A DNA stretch of 64,000 bases from Myxococcales bacterium (GCA_016793465.1 JAEUJW010000022.1:120218-184217); one strand, 5' to 3'. Numbered from the stretch's first letter, positions 47,262 through 55,948 are shown. Notes: generated by a model from the sequence alone, not told the origin. Translations and numbers: made by a program.

Positions 47262-48186
47262 CAACAAGGACATCGCCGTGCTGGCGAATAAGGTCTACGA
47301 GCTGTCGACCCTGCCCGTGGCCGAGCTCGACGCCCGCAAGTGGGAGGCGCTGCTGATCCTCAATGCGGTCTACAGCTCCGCGACGCAGGACGGGATCGCC
47401 AAGGCGAACGCCGACAAGGAGGCGCGGTGGGGCAACAAGATCCGCGAGGAGGGCATCCTCTACATGCTCCACCCGAAGTGGCACCTGCGCACCGATGATG
47501 GCAAGCCGCCGGCCGCCAGGTTCGCGCTGCAGAGCGCCCTGACCAACCCGCACCGCGACCTCCGCTCACGACTCGCCGCGCTCATGCTGATCCCCGAGTC
47601 GGACCGTGGACCGCTCACCGACCTCGTCCGCGCCCTCAACGCGGACGCCTGGGACGGCGCCCTCACCGACGCGCGCCTCAAGTACAGCGACGTGCTCCGT
47701 GGCATCGACAAGTTCTGGACCAAGAACCCGTGGCTGACGGTCCTCCCGCACGACGGGAGCCCACCGATCATGATTCTGATCGACAACCAGGGCGTCATCA
47801 ACGACGGCAGCATCTTCGACAAGGACCCCACCGACGACCCGCTCCTCGCGGCGGCGTGGGACAACGCGATCCGGACCTGGGACATCGACTTCTTGCGCGA
47901 CAACCCGCTCGCGGTGCTGTTCACCAAGGTCGAGACCGGCGCGTCGAACATCGTCGACACCGCGGGCGACGTCGCGGACGGTGCTCAACAGGCGGCGAAA
48001 AACCTCGCCAAGGTTCTTGCGTGGGCCCCCTACGTCGTCGCGGGTATCGGAACCATCGGCCTCACTACACTCGTCCTCACCATGACAACCCGACGGGCGA
48101 AAAACCCCGCTGATGAGTTGGCAGGAACGCGTCCCGGTCGCCCACGTGTCCAACATCCGTACCGCGGCCAGCAGACGGGAAGCTGA
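47254..48186 (+). CDS. Core operon gene 20: C-terminally anchored hypothetical protein
   Basis: The protein has 310 residues. A soluble mixed domain (about 1-250; WEALLILNAVYSSATQDGIA, NPWLTVLPHDGSPPIMILID) precedes an Ala/Gly helix and one membrane span (APYVVAGIGTIGLTTLVLTM) followed by TTRRAK. No family recognised. Same membrane-plus-basic ending as several other core proteins. Confidence 0.6.
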   Translation: MPDNKDIAVLANKVYELSTLPVAELDARKWEALLILNAVYSSATQDGIAKANADKEARWGNKIREEGILYMLHPKWHLRTDDGKPPAARFALQSALTNPHRDLRSRLAALMLIPESDRGPLTDLVRALNADAWDGALTDARLKYSDVLRGIDKFWTKNPWLTVLPHDGSPPIMILIDNQGVINDGSIFDKDPTDDPLLAAAWDNAIRTWDIDFLRDNPLAVLFTKVETGASNIVDTAGDVADGAQQAAKNLAKVLAWAPYVVAGIGTIGLTTLVLTMTTRRAKNPADELAGTRPGRPRVQHPYRGQQTGS

Positions 48187-48192
48187 ATACAG

Positions 48193-48903
48193 ATGTCTCG
48201 CAGTCTCATCATTCGGTCCGCCATCACGTCCGCGTTCATCGGCGGCGCGATCACTTGGCTTCACGGCCGCGCCCGCTCGACGCGGCTGCCGCGGCACGTG
48301 ATCCCCATCGTCACCCCCGTGATCACGATGCGGTTCGCCGAGGAGGTGCTCGAGCGCCTGGAGCACGCGCCCGGCGACGAGGTGTTCGTGGTGCTTCACA
48401 CCGACGGCGGCGAGGTCTCGGCGTGTGTGCTGATCGCCGACGCGCTCCGCAAGTTCCCGCGCTCGACGGCGGTCGTCCCGTACATGGCGTTCTCGGGGGG
48501 CACGATCGTCGCCCTCAACGCGCGCCGACTCCTGCTCGGCAAGAACGCCGCGCTCTCGGCGGTCGACCCTGTCATTTACGGTCAGCGCGCCAGGCACATC
48601 CAACCGACCCACGACCACGAGCAGAACCCGCTCCACCCGCTCGCCGCCGAGTACAGCAAGGCGGTCGAGAGCTACCTGCGCCAGACCCTCAGCGAGCGTC
48701 TGGCCGACGCGCCGCCGGCCTCGCTCGAGCGGGCGATGAGCGTGTTCATGGGCGAGGCGGCCCCGCACGCGTGGCCCATCCACGCCTCGCAGCTCGAGGC
48801 CCTCGGGATCCCTGTCGAGCTTGCCGAGCCGGCGTGGGCGGGCCTCGTCGATGACCAGCGGCGGGCCAGGCGGCATCTGTTCGCGGCGGCGGAGGAGGGC
48901 TAG
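48193..48903 (+). CDS. Core operon gene 21: membrane-anchored SDH/ClpP-fold serine protease-like protein
   Basis: The protein has 236 residues. A short N-terminal hydrophobic stretch (SAITSAFIGGAITWLHG) anchors it. The crotonase/ClpP-type core reads VFVVLHTDGGEVSACVLIAD, then AVVPYMAFSGGTIVALNARR with Ser101 as candidate nucleophile, then AALSAVDPVIYG, the pattern of the serine dehydrogenase proteinase (SDH) family. It may process envelope or particle proteins of the element. A related soluble protein is encoded at 54848. Confidence 0.75.
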   Translation: MSRSLIIRSAITSAFIGGAITWLHGRARSTRLPRHVIPIVTPVITMRFAEEVLERLEHAPGDEVFVVLHTDGGEVSACVLIADALRKFPRSTAVVPYMAFSGGTIVALNARRLLLGKNAALSAVDPVIYGQRARHIQPTHDHEQNPLHPLAAEYSKAVESYLRQTLSERLADAPPASLERAMSVFMGEAAPHAWPIHASQLEALGIPVELAEPAWAGLVDDQRRARRHLFAAAEEG

Positions 48904-48906
48904 GAC

Positions 48907-49398
48907 ATGACTCGCGCGAACCAGTGGCTGGTCTTCGGCGGTGCCCTCAGCGTGGGCGCGGGCTTCCTGAGCGGCATGATGTTCGGTCGGCGTACCGCGC
49001 CGCCGAAGATGGCGGCGTTCGGGCGCACCTTCCGGGTCGGCTCGGACATCTTCATCGATCGCTACGCCCTGGAGTACCTCGAGGCCCGCGCCGACGAGTC
49101 CATCCCCGGCAGTCGCTGGACAGGGTTACGCTTCGGCGATCGGTGGATGTTCCTGGAGCTGTTCCACACGGGGCCGCTCTTTCCGGGTCAGCAGGGGCCG
49201 ATCTACGCGCTTCGAAGCTCGAACACGGCCCCGCGCAGCATCGGCGACGTGGCCGCGGCGGCGAACGACGCCGCTTCGCGCGTCATCCTCCAAAATCTCG
49301 AGAGGTTCGGGCTTCTCGTCGACAGCGGCCGCTGGGGCGGCTGGAACGACCTCGAACTGATGACCATCGCAGCACAGCAGGAAAAGGAGAAGCGGTAA
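48907..49398 (+). CDS. Core operon gene 22: N-terminally anchored hypothetical protein
   Basis: The protein has 163 residues. An N-terminal membrane helix (WLVFGGALSVGAGFLSGMMF) is followed by GRR, then a mixed domain (FGRTFRVGSDIFIDRYALEY, RFGDRWMFLELFHTG) and a charged end. The terminal TAA shares its A with the ATG of the ParA-like gene (TAATG). Unknown family. Confidence 0.6.
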   Translation: MTRANQWLVFGGALSVGAGFLSGMMFGRRTAPPKMAAFGRTFRVGSDIFIDRYALEYLEARADESIPGSRWTGLRFGDRWMFLELFHTGPLFPGQQGPIYALRSSNTAPRSIGDVAAAANDAASRVILQNLERFGLLVDSGRWGGWNDLELMTIAAQQEKEKR

Positions 49399-50159
49399 TG
49401 GAGATCATCGTTGTTCGCAATGACGAGGTCGGCGGCGTGGGCCGCACCACCCTCGTCGCACACATCATCTTCTTCGCGGCCGAGCTCGGCCTCAAGGTGG
49501 CGGGCGCCTCGATCGACGGGACGAACAACCTCCGCCCGTGGATGCGCCTCGCGGGTCTTCCGTGGGTGGACGCGACGTGCGACGACCTCCCCACCGACGT
49601 CGACCTGCTCGTGATCGACGTCGGCCAGGGCGCGAGGACCGTCGAGGTGCTGCGGCCCAGCCTCACCTTGATCCCGGTCGACAGGTCGGCGGCCGAGCGG
49701 AGCGCCGCGACCACCGCCGCTACCGTCGTCGGCGACGTGCTGCGGGTGTGGAACCTCTGGCACGGGCGCGCCGCGGCGGTCGAGCCGATCGCCCTCGACC
49801 TGGAGAGCGCCAACGTCGTCATCGAGCGCTGCTACGCCCTGCGTGCCACGTCCGACAGCCTCCGCGCGGTATGGGCGACGCCGCTCGGCGCCGCCTCGGC
49901 GGGCGCCAGGGCCATCCGCGAGTTCGCGGCCGAGGTCCTGTGCCGTGTCGGTCTCCTACCTCCGGAGGACCCCCCGTATGAGCGACAGGACCCGCTCCCG
50001 TCGCTGACCGAGCGGGAGCTGAAGGGGGCCGCGCGCCTGGGTGACTACTTCGAGCGGTTCGCGGCGATGAAGAAGGCCGAGGCGGAGAACTGCCCGCCGA
50101 AGCAGTGGATGATCGACTGGGCGCGTGACCTGGAGTCGCGGCTCGCCAAGAAGCGATAG
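49398..50159 (+). CDS. Core operon gene 23: ParA/MinD-type ATPase with altered Walker A
   Basis: The protein has 253 residues. The deviant Walker A reads DEVGGVGRTTLVAHIIFFAA, where family members have KGGVGKTT, so the invariant Lys is Arg here. The switch/Walker B region DVDLLVIDVGQG, and the segment LIPVDRSAAERSA in place of the usual PxxxS region, keep the ParA layout. It might position or segregate the element DNA or act as an assembly ATPase. No ParB is recognised beside it; the palindrome at 26363 is a possible site. The Arg substitution makes ATP hydrolysis uncertain. Confidence 0.7.
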   Translation: MEIIVVRNDEVGGVGRTTLVAHIIFFAAELGLKVAGASIDGTNNLRPWMRLAGLPWVDATCDDLPTDVDLLVIDVGQGARTVEVLRPSLTLIPVDRSAAERSAATTAATVVGDVLRVWNLWHGRAAAVEPIALDLESANVVIERCYALRATSDSLRAVWATPLGAASAGARAIREFAAEVLCRVGLLPPEDPPYERQDPLPSLTERELKGAARLGDYFERFAAMKKAEAENCPPKQWMIDWARDLESRLAKKR

Positions 50160-50214
50160 GAACCAGCCGCCGGCTCGTGGTCGGCCCGTAGGTGTGTGAG
50201 GGAGGGAGGCAAAA

Positions 50215-50835
50215 ATGGAAAAGGTGCCGCTGCAAGAGATCCTCGAGAGTATTCGCCGGGAGCTGGAGAAGCTGAAGTCGACCGAGAACGAGTCTGCGAT
50301 CTACGCCGACGTGTTCATCGCCGGGACCGGAGCGACCATGAATCTCATCCGGTGCATCCACACGGCCATGGCGACCGGCGCGGATCCACGGCGGGTCCGG
50401 CAGCTCGTCAACAAGCACCTGCGCAACGTCATGGCCGTCGACGCCGCGGCGATCCAGGAGCTCGCCTGGGTGCCCGACGAGACCGAGTCGAGCTTCCCCG
50501 GCAACGTCGACGACTTCGCCGAGCGGGTGGTCGGGCGGGTGCGTGCCAGTGAAGCCCGATCGTCGAAGAGGTCCAGGCCCTACGAGGTCCGTCTGACGCC
50601 CGACGAGGCGGCGGCGGGCTGTGTGCTCCCCGTTTGGCTGCGCAGCGGCGTCACCGTCGACGTCACGTTCGCCGCCGGCACGCGGGACGGACACATCAGC
50701 CCCGTCGACCTGGGCGGCGAGGAGATCGAGATCCTCGTCCGTGTCATCGGGAGCCGGAAGAAGCGGGCCCGGTCGGGTCGCAGCGCCCACAAGACCCAGC
50801 AGCCGCCGGCGCTCTCGCCTTCCACCGCGAACTGA
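50215..50835 (+). CDS. Core operon gene 24: protein with DnaJ-C-like end
   Basis: The protein has 206 residues; GGAGGGAGG precedes ATG 50215. The first 120 residues are helical (LQEILESIRRELEKLKS). The last part (VRLTPDEAAAGCVLPVWL, TVDVTFAAGTRDGHISPVDL, EIEILVRVIG) follows the order of one DnaJ C-terminal substrate-binding domain. There is no J domain. A chaperone or scaffold role is inference from this resemblance. Confidence 0.55.
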   Translation: MEKVPLQEILESIRRELEKLKSTENESAIYADVFIAGTGATMNLIRCIHTAMATGADPRRVRQLVNKHLRNVMAVDAAAIQELAWVPDETESSFPGNVDDFAERVVGRVRASEARSSKRSRPYEVRLTPDEAAAGCVLPVWLRSGVTVDVTFAAGTRDGHISPVDLGGEEIEILVRVIGSRKKRARSGRSAHKTQQPPALSPSTAN

Positions 50836-50861
50836 CCAGCCCGCCCAAGGAGACGACGACC

Positions 50862-51440
50862 ATGACGATCGGCAGACTTGCTCGCCTCGCCCTTGGAGGG
50901 GCGCTGATCACGGAGGCCGGGATGGCCCTTCATCGATTCGAAGCGCGTCGGCGGGTCTTCGACTCGGCCGCACGACGAGCGGCCCTGCTTCAGCGTCCGC
51001 TCATCGTGGTCGGTGACCCCGACGCCGGGGCGCACACCCGCATTATTCGGGCCTACGGCTGCGGCGACCTCTGCGTCGACCTGACCGGCTGCCCCTTGTG
51101 CCCGGTGACGCGGACGGCCGACATCACCAAAGGGCCGATCGCCGGCCTCGCCAACGACTCGGCCGTGGTCTTCGTCTCGTGCGTCCTCGAATACGTGGCG
51201 GATCCGCAGGCCGCGCTCTACGAGTTGCATCGGATCGCGGGTTCGCCGGCCAACCTCTTCCTCGTGTTCGTCGAGCCCTGGTCGCTCACCGCGGCCCTCT
51301 ATCCCGGCGCGCGCTGGGCCGGCAGCGCGGCAGAGTGTCCGACAGGGCAGGTCGCTATGGAGCCGATCACCACGACGCGCAAGGTCGCCACCGCCGGCGT
51401 GCTGGTCGGCCTGCTCGCGCTCGCCGCACGTCGCGCCTGA
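50862..51440 (+). CDS. Core operon gene 25: methyltransferase-like protein with hydrophobic ends
   Basis: The protein has 192 residues. A Rossmann-type core is suggested by PLIVVGDPDAGAHTRI (in place of the SAM Gly motif), CGDLCVDLTGCPLCP and DSAVVFVSCVLEYVADPQAA, ending with FLVFVEPWSLTAALYPGARW. The N-terminal (LARLALGGALITEAG) and C-terminal (ATAGVLVGLLALAA) segments are hydrophobic, so it may be membrane-associated. The SAM-binding glycines are poorly conserved. Part of it is duplicated at 54666-54753. Confidence 0.58.
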   Translation: MTIGRLARLALGGALITEAGMALHRFEARRRVFDSAARRAALLQRPLIVVGDPDAGAHTRIIRAYGCGDLCVDLTGCPLCPVTRTADITKGPIAGLANDSAVVFVSCVLEYVADPQAALYELHRIAGSPANLFLVFVEPWSLTAALYPGARWAGSAAECPTGQVAMEPITTTRKVATAGVLVGLLALAARRA

Positions 51441-51454
51441 CGCTGACAACTCCG

Positions 51455-52621
51455 ATGACACCTGCCGGCCTCCTGGATCGAGCCTTGCCTCGCTGGCGGG
51501 CAACACTCGCGTCTCGCTACAGCCCTGGCGACCTCGACGGCTTCATCGAGCGAAACAGGGCTGCGCTCGAGGACCTCGTCCGCCAGGCGATGACGAGGTC
51601 TCGTCCATCGGCGAGGCCCCAGACGCCCCGCTGGTTCGAGCTATACAACCCGCGCGGGGGCGTGTCTCGCGAGACCTTGCCGGGCTACCGTCGAGCGCGC
51701 GAGCTGGCTAACGCGATCTTCGACAGGGCGCTGTCCCTCCTCGACGAGCCCGCCGGCGTGTTCGACCTAACCTCCGCGCTCGCGGTGCTCGGCTCGATCG
51801 ACGACGACGACGGCGAGTACGACTACGAGGAGGCGCGCGCGGACGCCGACGATCTTCCCTTCCTGGTCGGCACGGTCGACTGGTCCCCCGAGGAAGTCGG
51901 AGACCTCCTCGCCGCGGTCATGGACACGGAGTCCCGCGGCGGCATCGTGCCTGACGACGACGTGAAGGGCCGCATCGCCGATCGAATCTGGGAGGCAGAG
52001 AAGCACCTCGAACTGCGGAGCATCGACAAGCAGCAGGCGTGCGAGTTCGTGGCCCGCCATCACTCCCTGCTCCCGTACTGCAACCCCCGTGGGATGATGT
52101 ACGCCATCGGCGCGTACTGGCAGCGGGACGATGGACGCCAGGGCCCCGAGCTCGTCGCGGTGGCAACCGCGGGCACACCGACCGGCCGGTGGGGGCCAGG
52201 CGCCTGTCCGGTCGACGGCATCCTGGAGCTCACCAGGATCGCCTCGATCTCGGGTCTCACGCGACGTGATCGGCGCGGACGCGTCGTCCCGGTGAACGCT
52301 AGCTCGGCGCTCGCGTCCCGGCTAATCGACCTGCTCCCGACCAGCGGGCGGCGCGGCGCAGAGGGCTGCCGATTCGTGACGTACAGCGTCGTCGGTGAGC
52401 GAGCGTCGACCTACCTCGCCCTGGTCGCCAAGGGCCTACGCCCGGTTGGAATCATTCGCGGCAAGCAAGCGAAGGGAGGCGCGGGAGACGTGGCGCTGAT
52501 GGACAAGATCGTATGGGAGGCCGGCCCAGCAGCTCGGTCTCCGAACTGGGGGGCGCTACCGGAGGATCGGCGTCGAGGCGCGATGCTGGCGTTCGACGCC
52601 TTCGAGGCGCGCCGCTTGTAA
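51455..52621 (+). CDS. Core operon gene 26: third LPRW-module protein, unknown C-terminal domain
   Basis: The protein has 388 residues. It starts with the module shared with the genes at 36675 and 37367: LPRWRATLASRYSPGDLDGF then RNRAALEDLVRQAM. The rest is different. An acidic helical stretch (IDDDDGEYDYEEARADADDL) is followed by a compact alpha/beta domain (QACEFVARHHSLLPYCNPRG, ELVAVATAGTPTGRW, STYLALVAKGLRPVGIIRGK). That second part recalls acetyltransferase-like proteins of phages and islands, but I cannot assign it. Its 3' end is duplicated at 55949-56027. Last gene of the core operon. Confidence 0.65.
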   Translation: MTPAGLLDRALPRWRATLASRYSPGDLDGFIERNRAALEDLVRQAMTRSRPSARPQTPRWFELYNPRGGVSRETLPGYRRARELANAIFDRALSLLDEPAGVFDLTSALAVLGSIDDDDGEYDYEEARADADDLPFLVGTVDWSPEEVGDLLAAVMDTESRGGIVPDDDVKGRIADRIWEAEKHLELRSIDKQQACEFVARHHSLLPYCNPRGMMYAIGAYWQRDDGRQGPELVAVATAGTPTGRWGPGACPVDGILELTRIASISGLTRRDRRGRVVPVNASSALASRLIDLLPTSGRRGAEGCRFVTYSVVGERASTYLALVAKGLRPVGIIRGKQAKGGAGDVALMDKIVWEAGPAARSPNWGALPEDRRRGAMLAFDAFEARRL

Positions 52622-52719
52622 CGCGATGCCTGCGGCCCACCGGGTAGGGGCGGCCCGCCTTCCACGTCCCACTAACCGCCGTTCCCAAACCCTCAGCCTT
52701 GTGTTATGGTCATCAGTCG

Positions 52720-54540
52720 ATGAAGACCGACTCTCCCCCCAACGTTCCTCCTCTGAAGAAACAGCGCTCGTTGCGTTATGATATGAACCGAGCCATAGGA
52801 AAGTGGGCCGAGCGCATCGAGAAAGATGTCCGTCGCTTCCCGTCGATTGCGCTGCTCAATGCATTGAATACGATTAGCATCGCGGCGATGTTCTCTGAGC
52901 AGGCGCACATGGATGCCCCTGATGGTTTTGGTAAAAAATTCCGTCACCTCCGCAACCTTGTAACTAAGCGTCCGCTTATTGAAGGGGCGGCACCTGCTAA
53001 GGCAGACATACTCTTTAGCCATGTCGACAAACTGTTTGTCGAAATGCAGATGGATATGATGGCGCGTGCCCATTTTCTGGCCAGCGCGCAACCGGAGAAG
53101 AGGGGGAGCATCGAGGCTTGGTTCTTCTCCCGTTCCAGAGATCTTATTGAACCTCCACTCGGTGGTGCTCGGCAGTATCGACAGTTGTTCATTGATCGAT
53201 TTTCGAAATTTGACAAGGCGCTTACCGTGAAATTTTTTGGATTGTCGTGCGACGAATGTCTAAAGCTCCTTGATGCCATGGACGGTCTGCTCACCGAGCA
53301 GTTGAAGAACCTAAGCATCTTAGAGGACACCGCCAAATCTGAGATGGTTTCTTTTCATGAAAGATTTCAGCGGAAGGAGATTTCCTTTGAGGAAGCTGTA
53401 CATCGCGCACGGTCATGTCACGGTGCATTGGCTCTTTCGGACGCAAAGCATCGCATATTTTTTGTGTCGCTGGCTGAACTGGTGAGGCGATCGGGTTTGG
53501 CCAATGACAGTGTCGCAAGGTTCTTCGAGTATGCCTCAGTTGTTCCTGGTCAGAATAACGCCGATTACTTGCTGCCGACCGACAAAGAGCACGGTAAAAT
53601 GTTTATCCGAATGGATGGCGATTCCTTTTATGTTCTGGACGTCTCCGCACTGTATCCTGATTTTTACCACATGACGGAAGGGCTTATTGATGAGATTGAT
53701 CCCAAGACGAGAGAAAAGTACCATGAGTGGAAAGGCAAAGTAACTCCTGCAAATGTCGCTCGCAGCCTCGCTTCAATCTTCGGGGCGGAAAATCTCACTG
53801 AGAATCTTTATTATGCTCTTCCAGATGGGGAAGGGGGGAAAGATCGCTGGTACGAAGCTGACATCCTCGCCAGATTTGGAAATCAAATCCTCCTTTGCGA
53901 GGTCAAGTCACACGAGCTAAACCGTTCGATAGGGGACCGTGTCGGTCCTGATCGGATGAAGCGTGATTTTGAAACGCTCCAAGAGGGCTACGGGCAATGT
54001 GTGAGAACCCATCGTTATATTAACAGCAGGCAGATTCCGGTTGAATTTTACAAGGCCGGCCATAAAGATCTTCTGCTCTCGTTGGATAAACCGGTTTCGG
54101 AGGTGTATTATCTCGTGATCACTGCCAACTCTTTCGGGGCATTGGCGGGAAACTGCAGTGAGTTGCTCAAGCGAGACGGTGCGCCGCTCCCGGTCATAAT
54201 GTCAGAATTCGATCTGGCAACGATTACTCCATACATTAAAACGCCGGAACTGTTTCTTACGTATCTCCGTCAAAGGGCATCCTTGCAGGGGTTTCTAAAG
54301 ACGTCAGATGAGCTTGAAGTTGCTGGAGTCTTCGTTACGCAGGGTTCCTTGGACGAATTGATCGAAATCAAGGAAAAGGGTGAGGTTGATATGATGATAC
54401 TGAACCCTGACACATCATTCGTCTTCAATGGGCCGATGTGGGAGCGTATCCCCGAGGTTCAGTCTGCGGTTGATACGAAGAAACTCATAACGACGACCAT
54501 CACTGCCGAGTCACTTGGACTTGTGAAGGCAAAAAGCTAG
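52720..54540 (+). CDS. Large PD-(D/E)XK nuclease-like protein, low-GC cargo
   Basis: The protein has 606 residues from the ATG at 52720, with TATGGT about 13 bp upstream as a possible -10. Helical N-terminal two thirds contain no known motif. At about residues 376-397 the segment EADILARFGNQILLCEVKS fits PD-(D/E)XK with Asp of ADIL and Glu/Lys of CEVK; a helix with basic residues follows. Third-position GC is far below that of the core genes, and the gene has its own spacing, so it is imported cargo. A role in defence or DNA processing is inference. Confidence 0.62.
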   Translation: MKTDSPPNVPPLKKQRSLRYDMNRAIGKWAERIEKDVRRFPSIALLNALNTISIAAMFSEQAHMDAPDGFGKKFRHLRNLVTKRPLIEGAAPAKADILFSHVDKLFVEMQMDMMARAHFLASAQPEKRGSIEAWFFSRSRDLIEPPLGGARQYRQLFIDRFSKFDKALTVKFFGLSCDECLKLLDAMDGLLTEQLKNLSILEDTAKSEMVSFHERFQRKEISFEEAVHRARSCHGALALSDAKHRIFFVSLAELVRRSGLANDSVARFFEYASVVPGQNNADYLLPTDKEHGKMFIRMDGDSFYVLDVSALYPDFYHMTEGLIDEIDPKTREKYHEWKGKVTPANVARSLASIFGAENLTENLYYALPDGEGGKDRWYEADILARFGNQILLCEVKSHELNRSIGDRVGPDRMKRDFETLQEGYGQCVRTHRYINSRQIPVEFYKAGHKDLLLSLDKPVSEVYYLVITANSFGALAGNCSELLKRDGAPLPVIMSEFDLATITPYIKTPELFLTYLRQRASLQGFLKTSDELEVAGVFVTQGSLDELIEIKEKGEVDMMILNPDTSFVFNGPMWERIPEVQSAVDTKKLITTTITAESLGLVKAKS

Positions 54541-54847
54541 GACTTACCTTGGCATGACGGGTTGAGATGAGCCTGACGACGGCGCCCCCCGATGGCGGCC
54601 AAGAGCGCTTGGCCACCGCCCGACATCCAGGGAGTGCACAGTGGCAACGTTCATGCGTGCTCGAGGTTCGCGGCAAACCTCTTCCTCGTGTTCGTCGAGC
54701 CCTGGACGCTGCTGGCTGCCCTCTATCCCGGCGCGCGCCGGACCGGCATCGCTCCGGAGACCCCAGCGGGCCGAGGCGTCGACGCGGTCCAGAGGTGATA
54801 TACATGGTGAGGATACGCACTGTTCGCCAGCGCGCTTTTTTGCTATC
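54541..54847. other. Intergenic 307 bp holding a relic of the methyltransferase-like gene
   Basis: The stretch 54666-54753 matches 51241-51330 (FLVFVEPW... ALYPGAR in the intact gene) with small indels that break the frame. The rest of the gap shows no gene. An AT-richer patch at 54790-54847, with a T-run (54835-54841) just before the next ATG, may hold the promoter of that gene. Confidence 0.7.
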
Positions 54848-55870
54848 ATGGCCAAAATGACGTTTGAAACACGCAAAGCAGCATACGAGCGCCTCGCCAC
54901 GGAGAGGAACTCCACAGTGATCTCATTCATAACCGGGCATCGGACTGACCTGCCCGCGCAGATAAACCCCGATGCCATACCGGTACTCGTCGAACACCTG
55001 GATTTAATCGGTGTGACGCGAAAAATTTCTTTGTTCTTAAATTCGACGGGTGGCAGCATCACGGCCGCATGGACGATTGCCAACCTCCTGCGTCAATTTT
55101 GCGACGAACTCGAGGTTATAGTGCCATACAAGGCTCATAGTGCTGCAACACTCATATGCATGGCCGCTGATATTATCGTCATGACAAAGCAGGCTACTCT
55201 CGGGCCGGTCGATCCAAGCATAACCCACCTCCTCAATCCAGTAGCGACGAATGCCATTGGCGCACGCCAATTTGTGCCCATTAGCGTCGAGGCAGTCAAT
55301 GGTTATGTAGAGTTTCTTCGAAATTCGCTCGTTTCCTTTCGGTCGGATGGACCGACCGCTGCTGGAGCGGCAGGCGATCCCAAACTTCAAGAGCCGAGTT
55401 CGGGGGGTGACTTGAGTGACGCTCTGGCAAAATTGGCAGATCACGTGCACCCCATCGTCCTTGGCGAGGTGTATCGCCAGCGCGGGCATATTAGAATGCT
55501 TGCCAAACGTCTGCTTATGCGCACTCTGAAAGACGACGCTCAACTGGAAAAGGTGTTGGCCTTTCTCTGCGGGGATTCCGGCAACCATGAATACACCATA
55601 TTTCGGCGCGAAGCCGAAACCGAGCTGAAACTCAAGATTCAAAAGCCTGGCGAAGCCGGATATCGCCTTGTCAAGGCGATCTATGATGATTTTGCGACGG
55701 AGATGCTTTTGGATAGAGAGCTGAAAGTTGGCCCGAATACGAACACGACAGTCCCTGTCGCACTCATTGAAAGCCTTCAGGGTGGTGAGCACAGGGTTGA
55801 CATTAAGATCGTTAGCGACCAGCACGGGAACGTCAGGACTGAACCCACGGGGTGGTTGAAGCACGGATAG
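54848..55870 (+). CDS. SDH/ClpP-fold serine protease-like protein
   Basis: The protein has 340 residues from the ATG at 54848. The core reads ISLFLNSTGGSITAAWTIAN, then LEVIVPYKAHSAATLICMAA with Ser98 as candidate nucleophile, then TLGPVDPSI. This order matches the serine dehydrogenase proteinase family and, more distantly, the core gene at 48193. The C-terminal 180 residues are helical and end in a small beta part (HRVDIKIVSDQHGNVR). There is no membrane anchor. Codon use is AT-richer than the core, like the nuclease-like gene before it, and the two may be a cargo pair. Confidence 0.75.
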   Translation: MAKMTFETRKAAYERLATERNSTVISFITGHRTDLPAQINPDAIPVLVEHLDLIGVTRKISLFLNSTGGSITAAWTIANLLRQFCDELEVIVPYKAHSAATLICMAADIIVMTKQATLGPVDPSITHLLNPVATNAIGARQFVPISVEAVNGYVEFLRNSLVSFRSDGPTAAGAAGDPKLQEPSSGGDLSDALAKLADHVHPIVLGEVYRQRGHIRMLAKRLLMRTLKDDAQLEKVLAFLCGDSGNHEYTIFRREAETELKLKIQKPGEAGYRLVKAIYDDFATEMLLDRELKVGPNTNTTVPVALIESLQGGEHRVDIKIVSDQHGNVRTEPTGWLKHG

Positions 55871-55948
55871 ATGGCGGTGCGCTGGCGACGCCCACCACCC
55901 GCTCGACGCCACGGCGGGGGGAGATCACGCGCATCAAGAGGCACGCGC

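Noticed and set aside
26855..52621. Ordinary conjugative element (ICE) with type IV secretion
   Set aside because: No relaxase, coupling protein, VirB4-like ATPase or pilin could be recognised, so I left the class open.
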